Made by a program: the position numbers and the translations under genes | The notes under the pieces: model-generated | Told to the model about the DNA's origin: nothing | The model's input: only the letters and a program-made list of their open reading frames with translations | The model's database searches: none | Shown here: piece by piece, positions 35,171 to 41,767 of the stretch | How positions within the stretch are numbered: position 1 is the first letter of the stretch | Layout: each line of letters begins with the position of its first letter | DNA from: Agaribacterium sp. ZY112 | Lineage (GTDB): Bacteria > Pseudomonadota > Gammaproteobacteria > Pseudomonadales > Cellvibrionaceae | Length of the DNA: 64,000 nucleotides | Direction of reading: 5' to 3' | NCBI RefSeq assembly: GCF_041346925.1 | Contig: NZ_CP166840.1 | Span: 2,909,001-2,973,000, forward strand

Positions 35171-35316
35171 TTAACCTTTCTGTTTTTTTCCGCTCTTAGC
35201 CCGTTTCTTATTTTCACTTTGAACGTAAATGGCATCGGTGGTTGCCATGCTCGAGTGCCCTAGGTCTTCAGATAGGTCTTTGAGGGCGCGGCCTCGCTCA
35301 ATTTCCATGCTCGCTC
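35171..35316 (-). pseudogene. 3' remnant of a tyrosine recombinase gene
   Basis: The minus strand reads without stops through MEIERGRALKDLSEDLGHSS, then MATTDAIYVQSENK, then a basic tail and TAA. That is nearly the same as the last 47 or so residues of the intact recombinase at 39911-41152 (there MATTDTVYVQTENR). It includes the GHSS motif and the catalytic Tyr. DNA identity is roughly three quarters by eye, so it comes from a related but different element and not from recent duplication. Everything upstream of the Met-Glu-Ile-Glu stretch is missing, cut at an inverted repeat. Confidence 0.85.
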
Positions 35317-35353
35317 TTTAATGACACTCTCTTAAGTGACTGTCATTAAAGAG
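35314..35353. repeat. 13-bp perfect inverted repeat at the recombinase break
   Basis: CTCTTTAATGACA (35314-35326), a 14-base spacer and TGTCATTAAAGAG (35341-35353), followed by TTTTAT. It could be a terminator or a scar of a lost small element. Confidence 0.7.
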
Positions 35354-35464
35354 TTTTATCGGCATCTTCGTTCTGGTTTATGCTACCGTAGTCGGTGAGG
35401 TAGAGACGCATATTAGGTCGTCTAGCAAGCCGTATTTTGTTACAAATTCATATCAGGAACTTAT

Positions 35465-35665
35465 ATGGACACAATAGCTATCGTTTTTGGGTTTACGCGC
35501 CGAGTTATGGGCAAAGTCTTCTGGTCCTGCGATTCTCAAAAGAATAAGACGTTGTTAGAGGAGCTGCTGAGAGACTCGTACCACCAAAATCTAAGCGAAA
35601 AGGATCTCAATATCGATGATTTTTTTGTTAACTATCAATACTTGCAATGCGGAGGTGGGCAATGA
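35465..35665 (+). CDS. Small hypothetical protein upstream of DUF3302
   Basis: A 66-residue ORF I do not recognise. It starts with ATG after CAGGAAC, contains no membrane helix or metal motif, and ends with its TGA overlapping the ATG of the DUF3302 gene (ATGA). That coupling, and the ribosome site GGAGGTG of the next gene lying inside its end, argue that it is real. It may be a regulatory or accessory subunit of the DUF3302/HlyD pair (inference). Confidence 0.55.
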   Translation: MDTIAIVFGFTRRVMGKVFWSCDSQKNKTLLEELLRDSYHQNLSEKDLNIDDFFVNYQYLQCGGGQ

Positions 35666-35913
35666 TACTGGATCTTTTGGCGCTGATTGTTTTATTGGTC
35701 ATTGTTGCCGCTGGCGTAGCGATGGTTGTAGTGATTGGTAGCTACCCAGGGAAAGTCGCTCTTGCTAAAGGGCATCCTCAGGTTAATGCGATTACGTACA
35801 TGGCGTGGCTTGGTTTGTTGAGTTTTGGGCTTTTATGGGTTGCGGCATTGATTTGGGCACAAATCAACTATTCAAATAATGTGGTGAGTAATGGCAAGGA
35901 GGAGCAAGCGTGA
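35662..35913 (+). CDS. DUF3302 inner membrane protein (YiaW/YibI-like)
   Basis: About 83 residues with two membrane helices (LIVLLVIVAAGVAMVVVIG and LGLLSFGLLWVAALIW) separated by the conserved SYPGKVALAKGHPQVNAI loop that defines DUF3302. I use ATG 35662, preceded by GGAGGTG, over ATG 35647. Its stop overlaps the GTG start of the HlyD-type gene (GTGA). In E. coli, YiaW and YibI are likewise paired with HlyD-family YiaV and YibH. Confidence 0.8.
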   Translation: MILDLLALIVLLVIVAAGVAMVVVIGSYPGKVALAKGHPQVNAITYMAWLGLLSFGLLWVAALIWAQINYSNNVVSNGKEEQA

Positions 35914-36902
35914 TTGCCTTTATCATCATTTGCTATTCGGCACTTTATGTATTGATTTTTAGCAAACTAAAATTGCTGAAAAACAGTGTGTCGAATATCG
36001 CTGCTTTTATTGGGCTTGGCGTCGTCTTGATCGCAGCCACAGTGTTTTCTTGGTATACCTATTCACCAATTACGCCGGATGCGCGAATGGTGCGATATGT
36101 CATCCCAGTCGTACCGAATGTAAAAGGACGGGTCGTTTCGGTTGATATAGAAGCTATGGTACCCGTTAAAGAAGGGCAGACACTTTTTACTATTGACCCG
36201 ACACCGTATCAATTTGCAGTTTCACAACTTGAAGCCCAGATTCAACAATACCAAGCGCAAGAGAGACTCGCCGAGGCCAATTACGCTCGTGCTAAAACAT
36301 TGCTGGAAACCCAAGCGGCAGCTCAGGTGGACGTTGACCGCTGGCTTGCTGAGCTTGATGTTGCGCGAGCGGCAATAAAGGTCAGTTCCGCTCAGCTCGA
36401 TGATGCTAACTGGAGGCTTGAAGAAACCGTAGTGAAAGCCCCGTACAATGGTTATGTACCTAACCTTCAGTTACGAACTGGGCACTACGTTACAACGATT
36501 CCTGTAACGTCGCCGATGGCGTTTATCTCTAACGAAATGAGTGATGTTGTTGCTAGCTTTAGCCAAAGCGCGATGCGGCGAGTTCAAGCGGGAGATCCGG
36601 TTGAACTGACGTTTGCGACTTTTCCAGGCGAAGTGTTTTCTGGCCGGGTGTCCGTACTCGGGAGATTCAGCGCACAAGCGCAATATACGGCATCATCTAA
36701 TTTACCTGCCATGTCCGGGGCGCCAGCCAGTGACCGATGGATGGTTAGAGTTGAGCTTGACGATATCGTGAAAGCACAAGCCATACCTCAGGGCGCAGGT
36801 GCGACTATGGCGGTTTACACTCAGTCTGGCAAACCTGTGCATATCATCAGTCGTGTGGCTATCCGCATGAACGCTTGGTTGAGTTACTTAACAGCGCCGT
36901 GA
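35910..36902 (+). CDS. HlyD-family membrane fusion protein (YiaV/YibH-like)
   Basis: A 330-residue periplasmic adaptor anchored by N-terminal helices (about 1-20 and 29-50). The biotinyl-lipoyl halves are at VVPNVKGRVVSVDIEAMVPVKEG-like and VVKAPYNGYVPNL positions, around a coiled-coil hairpin (about residues 105-170). It starts at GTG 35910 overlapping the DUF3302 stop, with AAGGAGGAG upstream. No inner membrane pump or outer membrane channel gene accompanies it, the same orphan arrangement as E. coli yiaWV/yibIH. Substrate unknown. Confidence 0.82.
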   Translation: MIAFIIICYSALYVLIFSKLKLLKNSVSNIAAFIGLGVVLIAATVFSWYTYSPITPDARMVRYVIPVVPNVKGRVVSVDIEAMVPVKEGQTLFTIDPTPYQFAVSQLEAQIQQYQAQERLAEANYARAKTLLETQAAAQVDVDRWLAELDVARAAIKVSSAQLDDANWRLEETVVKAPYNGYVPNLQLRTGHYVTTIPVTSPMAFISNEMSDVVASFSQSAMRRVQAGDPVELTFATFPGEVFSGRVSVLGRFSAQAQYTASSNLPAMSGAPASDRWMVRVELDDIVKAQAIPQGAGATMAVYTQSGKPVHIISRVAIRMNAWLSYLTAP

Positions 36903-37138
36903 TGACTAACATGCGTAGAGCGTTAATGAGGTGTGCCTACATGGAGCACACTAAAAGCCGTTAAAGAAGAACCGTTAAACTCCAAGTGCGCTTGTCCCAC
37001 AGGGAGTTTAAATACGAGCCCGCACTGATAGAACGAAAGGTATTAACTTTAAATTTGGCAAAGAGTTTAACCATCTAGTGTAAACCCTATAGCCATCTGA
37101 GATTTTGAGGGAAAGCCTCTTTAATAATTAGGAATATT

Positions 37139-38656
37139 ATGATGCTAACGTATAAATTACTATCCAGCTTTTTATTGGCAAGTAGTGTATCTGTAACGGC
37201 CCTTGCTAGCGCACCTATATATAAAGCGAATGTAGCTGATTCCCTGCTTACACCTGATCGCTCTCAATCTAAGTATTTAGGGGAGGTGCATATGGTTGAT
37301 GGTTTCCCCTCTGAGGAAACCTCCCGCAAAGCATTTGACTTCCTTGATACCTCAAGAGCTGTGCAACTCTATACTAGCGGCATGCCTATGGCTTCGATGT
37401 ACGCTATGTTAGAAGGAAATGCCAAAGTAGGCGTAGAGGCAAACCGTACAGTGGGAATCACTGAGCAACTCATGGATGCCCGCTCTATATGGTTGACTCC
37501 TAATACAACAACTCCCTATATCAGTGCCGAAGTAGATGTAAAAAATGGACCCGTCGTCGTTGAAGTTGGTAGCCCGGTTATAGGCCTACTTAATGATGCA
37601 TATTTCCACTATGTGGCTGATATTGGTATGGGTGGGCCAGATAAAGGGCAAGGAGGGAAGTATTTAATAGTCGGCGACGCATATGACGGTGAGATACCGG
37701 AAGGGTATTTTGTATATAGAACGTCAACTTATAGGCATTGGTTATTAATACGCGCAGTTGCTGAGCCAAATTCATCTCTTGAAGATACAATCGCAAAGTT
37801 TAAGCGGGGTTTTAAAATGTATCCTTTGGCGGAAGCAGCTAAGCCAAAGGCAAATAATTATGTAAACCTTTCGAAGCATCACAGTAGCACTATCCACTCT
37901 GCCGACCATTCTTTTTACAATGAAATAAACGCTGTTATTCAATATGAACCAGCCAATTCTGGAGACTCTGAAATTATTGGCTTGGCAGATGCACTAGGTA
38001 TAAAAAAAGGAAAAACTTTTTCCCCTGACGAAAGAATGCTAAAAATCTTTAGTGAAGCAGCAACAATCGCAAATGCGGCAAGTCGCGCGACCCTCTATCG
38101 CCCTAGAAACCCTGAAATGTATATCTACGAGAATAAGCCGTGGATTACTTCTACAGTACAGAGCCATGAATTTTTAAATGAAAATGGCGCACGAATCTTA
38201 GATGACCGCATGGCTTTTCATTTTTATGCCACTGGCATCACTCCGTTCATGGTTGACCCTCAAGTGGGTTCAGGGTCTGTTTATGCAGTTACGACTATGG
38301 ATCAGAAAGGAGATATGTTAAGTGGTGATAAAACGTATATCGTGACATTACCTGAGGGTATTCCAGCAAAAGATTTTTGGTCGTTGATGGTCTATGACAA
38401 TCAAACTCGCTCAATTCTAGAAACTAACCAGAAGTCTGGAGGTGTAGATAGCCTTCAGGGGGATCCAGTTGTGAATGACGATGGCTCTATTACCATATAC
38501 TTTTCGTCGAAGGCGCCAGAAGGAAAGGAGCAGAACTGGGTGCAAACCATGCCAGGCAAAGGTTTTAACGTTATCCTTCGGTTATACGGGCCATTACAGA
38601 GTTGGTTTGATAAGAGTTGGCAGCCTAGTGGCTTAGAAGTATTTTCTAAAAAATGA
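37139..38656 (+). CDS. Exported DUF1254/DUF1214 protein (long form)
   Basis: A 505-residue protein with a signal peptide (about 1-24, ending near ALASA). The DUF1254 domain follows (EETSRKAFDFLDTSRAVQLY, WLTPNTTTPYISAEVDVK) and a C-terminal DUF1214 domain (DFWSLMVYDNQTRSILET, DGSITIYFSSKAPEGKE, NVILRLYGPLQSWFDKSWQP). The family is widespread and secreted or periplasmic; the function is not established. It converges with a shorter paralogue at 38745-39797 and shares a terminator with it. The 236-base gap before it shows nothing I recognise. Confidence 0.85.
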   Translation: MMLTYKLLSSFLLASSVSVTALASAPIYKANVADSLLTPDRSQSKYLGEVHMVDGFPSEETSRKAFDFLDTSRAVQLYTSGMPMASMYAMLEGNAKVGVEANRTVGITEQLMDARSIWLTPNTTTPYISAEVDVKNGPVVVEVGSPVIGLLNDAYFHYVADIGMGGPDKGQGGKYLIVGDAYDGEIPEGYFVYRTSTYRHWLLIRAVAEPNSSLEDTIAKFKRGFKMYPLAEAAKPKANNYVNLSKHHSSTIHSADHSFYNEINAVIQYEPANSGDSEIIGLADALGIKKGKTFSPDERMLKIFSEAATIANAASRATLYRPRNPEMYIYENKPWITSTVQSHEFLNENGARILDDRMAFHFYATGITPFMVDPQVGSGSVYAVTTMDQKGDMLSGDKTYIVTLPEGIPAKDFWSLMVYDNQTRSILETNQKSGGVDSLQGDPVVNDDGSITIYFSSKAPEGKEQNWVQTMPGKGFNVILRLYGPLQSWFDKSWQPSGLEVFSKK

Positions 38657-38679
38657 TATTTCTGCGGTATTAATAATGC

Positions 38680-38713
38680 TAAAAAGCCCCTAAGTTAGGT
38701 TAGGGGCTTTTTA
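38680..38713. terminator. Bidirectional terminator between two DUF1254 genes
   Basis: A perfect 14-bp stem, TAAAAAGCCCCTAA (38680-38693) with its complement at 38700-38713, around a 6-base loop. Both sides give a U-tract, a classic shared terminator. Confidence 0.92.
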
Positions 38714-38744
38714 GATTCGCTGCATTCGTGTTCCAGTCATGCAT

Positions 38745-39797
38745 CTACTTCTTGATCGTTATTTCTGGGGTACTCCACCGTCCGGATAGAAGTTCTTCTT
38801 GAGGTTGATAGTATCGAAACGCATAGTTCCATCCATCAGATATAGGTAGGCAATTTATTCGATTGTCGTCACATGCACCGAAATGAATGGTTACGCTTCC
38901 ATCTTTATTGTTTTTTGCCGTGAGGTTGTTGAAACTGTAAACACCTTGACTGTTTGGGCTAATATATCCGTTTTTGTTATAAACGGTAATTGACCAAAAG
39001 GCGTCAACTGGAACGTCTTTCATCATAACTTTATGAGCTGTGCCATCATTTAGTTTGACCTGGCCTAAATCATATATAGCCTCCTGCTTAGGAAGGCCTC
39101 CCCAGCCAGATCCACTTCCTAGGAAATAGTGAATAGGGTCTACGTTCTGCTTACTACCAAACCCTTTACTGGAATCAAGGCCATAAAGAGAAAGCTGATT
39201 AATAAGTTGGCGTATCTCTGCTAATTGGTTTTGGTTCCAGTTTGGAGCATCGATTTTTCCACCGACAACTCCACCTGATAAAACAACATTATCTTGAGCT
39301 TTATTTGCTAGCTTAATATCCTCGGGGTCGTCTGAATTGGCGAGAGTCCGGATTGCGACTAATACATAACGGCTGCCCAGCTCTTCTTGAGTAAGCGTAT
39401 AAGTACCAGGTTTGCTTTTAGCGAACATATAGTGGTCTTGATTGACAACATGCATGCTTTGATAGCGTCCCCCATTGTCAGCTAGAGTAATGCTTACTGG
39501 CTTGCTGAGATCTAGTACGGCTGATGAATACAGAGTATCTCGATTCATTCGTATCACAGGTTGATTCTCGATAGGAAACGGCTCTCTGAGGTGACCGAGT
39601 TCCCCTAGTTGAGTACCAAGTAGGTTTCGTGTGGTTTCAAGTGACGCCCTCAGCATGGTGTCTGATTCAGCGCGAATAAAATTATCAATATTGACGTCTT
39701 TTGTTTTACTTTCTGGAGCGGCGTACGCGGCACCCACAAGAAACATTGAAGCTACGACGGCTATTGAAGAACCAAGCTTTTTGATTGTAACTATCAT
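38745..39797 (-). CDS. Exported DUF1254/DUF1214 protein (short form)
   Basis: A 350-residue protein with a signal peptide (about 1-26, AAYAAPE). DUF1254 features: DNFIRAESDTMLRASLETT, then IRMNRDTLYSSAVLDLSKP and YQSMHVVNQDHYMF. DUF1214 features: DAFWSITVYNKNGYI, KDGSVTIHFGACDDN and WNYAFRYYQPQEELL. Four cysteines are not shared with the long form. It lies between the convergent long paralogue and the recombinase on the same strand. Function unknown. Confidence 0.85.
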   Translation of the reverse strand: MIVTIKKLGSSIAVVASMFLVGAAYAAPESKTKDVNIDNFIRAESDTMLRASLETTRNLLGTQLGELGHLREPFPIENQPVIRMNRDTLYSSAVLDLSKPVSITLADNGGRYQSMHVVNQDHYMFAKSKPGTYTLTQEELGSRYVLVAIRTLANSDDPEDIKLANKAQDNVVLSGGVVGGKIDAPNWNQNQLAEIRQLINQLSLYGLDSSKGFGSKQNVDPIHYFLGSGSGWGGLPKQEAIYDLGQVKLNDGTAHKVMMKDVPVDAFWSITVYNKNGYISPNSQGVYSFNNLTAKNNKDGSVTIHFGACDDNRINCLPISDGWNYAFRYYQPQEELLSGRWSTPEITIKK

Positions 39798-39910
39798 GTC
39801 TTCTACCTTGATATTTGTATCATGTATTTTTTAGTGTGTATGTTACTAGGTTTTATGCTCTTGGAACTCCACATGGATCCGAAAGCAGCTTCACGTATCA
39901 GCAACTCAAT

Positions 39911-41152
39911 TTAATCAACTTTTCTATCCTTACCACTTTCAGCCCTAACTCTATTTTCAGTTTGTACATATACCGTATCGGTGGTCGCCATACTGGAATG
40001 TCCTAGATCTTCAGATAAGTCCTTTAAGGCTCGACCTCTCTCAATTTCCATACTAGCGCCAGTATGCCTCAACCAATGACTAGAAGCCTCTTTAAGTTTT
40101 CGAGCGTTGTCTTCTCCTTGAGCTGCCTTCATTTGTTCATACGCTTTATCAAAAACAGCTTGAACAATTCGAGTCAATTGCCGTGAAGTCATACCGCCCT
40201 GGCCTCGAATTTTTTCAACAATGGGTTCGTTTTCACCTGAAGAGGGTAGCGGGCATAACCCTCTATAGGCCCTATATCTCTTGAGATAGGTAATAAAGCT
40301 GTCTGGAACCGTTGTATCTCTCAATTTACGGCCTTTGCCAAATACTTTCAGCCACCAACTTTCGTCCGAATCTTGCCAAAAATGACTCATAATTGGCGTC
40401 CAGTCTTTTCGCTCAGAAAGCTCCGATATACGCAAAAACAGTGTTTTAAGAGCGCATATTACAAACAAACTACGTTCGTATAGAGGGTCTTCATTTGCTA
40501 AGTCATGCACAACATCAAAAACATACTGCCATTGGTTTTCTGTAAGCCGTCTTATTTCTTTAACTTGAACGTCTTTAATGAAATGGCGGCAATCATTTTT
40601 TGCTATTTGGGCGGGATTACCGTACAGATATTCCTCGTTCATCAGGTACTTATATAAAGCAATCACAGCTGTGAAAGTGGACGTTAACGTTTGTTGTGAT
40701 GGCCTGTATTTTTTCTTGTCGACAGCCTTAGACTTGTCTGCGCTTTTGGGTTGCTTAAACTTATAGGGGGCCCATTTAGCGTTTTGTATGTACTGACCAT
40801 TCCTAAATACAAATTTTTCATGATTGGCTAAGCAAATCCATGTTACCGGTGGTTGCCAGCAAAAATCTGCGTACTCGAGTATGTCAGCTTTACGTAGCTG
40901 ATCCATACGTACTTTTTTAATTAAAAAGACCCACAGTAGAAAACGCTCAGTTTCATTTCGAAAACGTGTATATGTGTGTTCAGACTTATTTCGTCCGATA
41001 TAATTCAGAAACGATTGACCCCAATTCCAATGGCTTAACCACCAAGACTCACCAGAATCTAAAAACTGTTTTAGTTCTTTGTATTCATCGAAATTAACGT
41101 CTTTGAGTTCAGTGTATGTTGGATACAGTGCAACAGGTTTAGGAATGGCCAT
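39911..41152 (-). CDS. Tyrosine recombinase / integrase
   Basis: A 413-residue phage-type integrase. Catalytic landmarks are the first Arg in LRISELSERKDW, HWLRHTGAS (His-x-x-Arg-His), GHSSMATTD and the nucleophile Tyr in VYVQTENR near the C terminus. The N-terminal part (about 1-190) includes a core-binding helical domain. The last 47 residues closely match the truncated remnant at 35171-35316, 4.7 kb away in the same orientation. It lies left of the transposon and is probably the integrase of a separate island (inference). Confidence 0.88.
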   Translation of the reverse strand: MAIPKPVALYPTYTELKDVNFDEYKELKQFLDSGESWWLSHWNWGQSFLNYIGRNKSEHTYTRFRNETERFLLWVFLIKKVRMDQLRKADILEYADFCWQPPVTWICLANHEKFVFRNGQYIQNAKWAPYKFKQPKSADKSKAVDKKKYRPSQQTLTSTFTAVIALYKYLMNEEYLYGNPAQIAKNDCRHFIKDVQVKEIRRLTENQWQYVFDVVHDLANEDPLYERSLFVICALKTLFLRISELSERKDWTPIMSHFWQDSDESWWLKVFGKGRKLRDTTVPDSFITYLKRYRAYRGLCPLPSSGENEPIVEKIRGQGGMTSRQLTRIVQAVFDKAYEQMKAAQGEDNARKLKEASSHWLRHTGASMEIERGRALKDLSEDLGHSSMATTDTVYVQTENRVRAESGKDRKVD

Positions 41153-41192
41153 AAATTTGAGTTATTAGGGGTACTGAGTAAAAATGCGGGGT

Positions 41193-41381
41193 TTATCTCG
41201 TGAAACATGAGGTGTATTCGTGAAACCACCGGTTCAAGAGGGCGTAAGCTTCGTTTCTTTTGCCATCTTCTAATTCATAGTAAGGGATGATGGCTGGATC
41301 TTGCCCGGAGTGTCCTTTCCTAAAAATGAGTAGCGGTTTTAATGATCCGGGAAAGGCGCCTTGTATAGTTAGTTTATGCAT
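41193..41381 (-). CDS. Small hypothetical protein upstream of the integrase
   Basis: About 62 residues from ATG 41381 (a longer version reaches 41546 but has no better support). The sequence is soluble and mixed (PLLIFRKGHSGQDPAIIPYYELEDG), not recognised. It ends 40 bases before the integrase start on the same strand. It could be an excisionase-like or accessory protein, but no HTH is evident. Low certainty that it is expressed. Confidence 0.35.
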   Translation of the reverse strand: MHKLTIQGAFPGSLKPLLIFRKGHSGQDPAIIPYYELEDGKRNEAYALLNRWFHEYTSCFTR

Positions 41382-41767
41382 AGCCAACTGGGTGACTACT
41401 TCCAATGTAAATGTGATGCATGTATAGCAAGGCGTATGATTATGGTTTGATTGCCAAAAGCCACGGAATATAAAGTTTTGCACAGCAGAACTGTGATCGA
41501 GAAGGAGCGATACATTACTCCAATTGGGCAGGGCGGGGCGAAACACCGGGATAAGTTAAAATATTAGGCTGTGTGCTGCCAGTGCATTGCTTTCTTCTTC
41601 TCGCGTGTAGAAATGAACTAGACTAACGAGCGCCAAAAATTAGATTGTCATTCATTTAATATCAGCTCAGCATCCACTCACATTGTTGAAAATTTAGGCG
41701 CTATTGTTGCGTCGCTCTTATAATGCGAACACAATCAGCTCAATTACATTGTAAGATGGAGTGACTT
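41382..41767. other. Upstream region of tnpA with possible transposon end
   Basis: At 41535 the plus strand reads GGGG followed by CGAAACACCGGGATAAG. Tn3-family ends usually begin GGGG, so this is a candidate left end, but I found no inverted partner. A -10-like TATAAT lies at 41719-41724 without a good -35. GGAG precedes the GTG start of tnpA. Confidence 0.35.

Larger units (their letters stand above)
35060..35464. other. Non-coding junction between core genes and accessory region
   Basis: No intact gene. It holds the 3' remnant of a recombinase gene (35171-35316, minus strand) and a 13-bp perfect inverted repeat at 35314-35353 just where the remnant stops. The last 110 bases precede the small gene at 35465. 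Positions 35060-35170 showed nothing recognisable. Confidence 0.6.
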
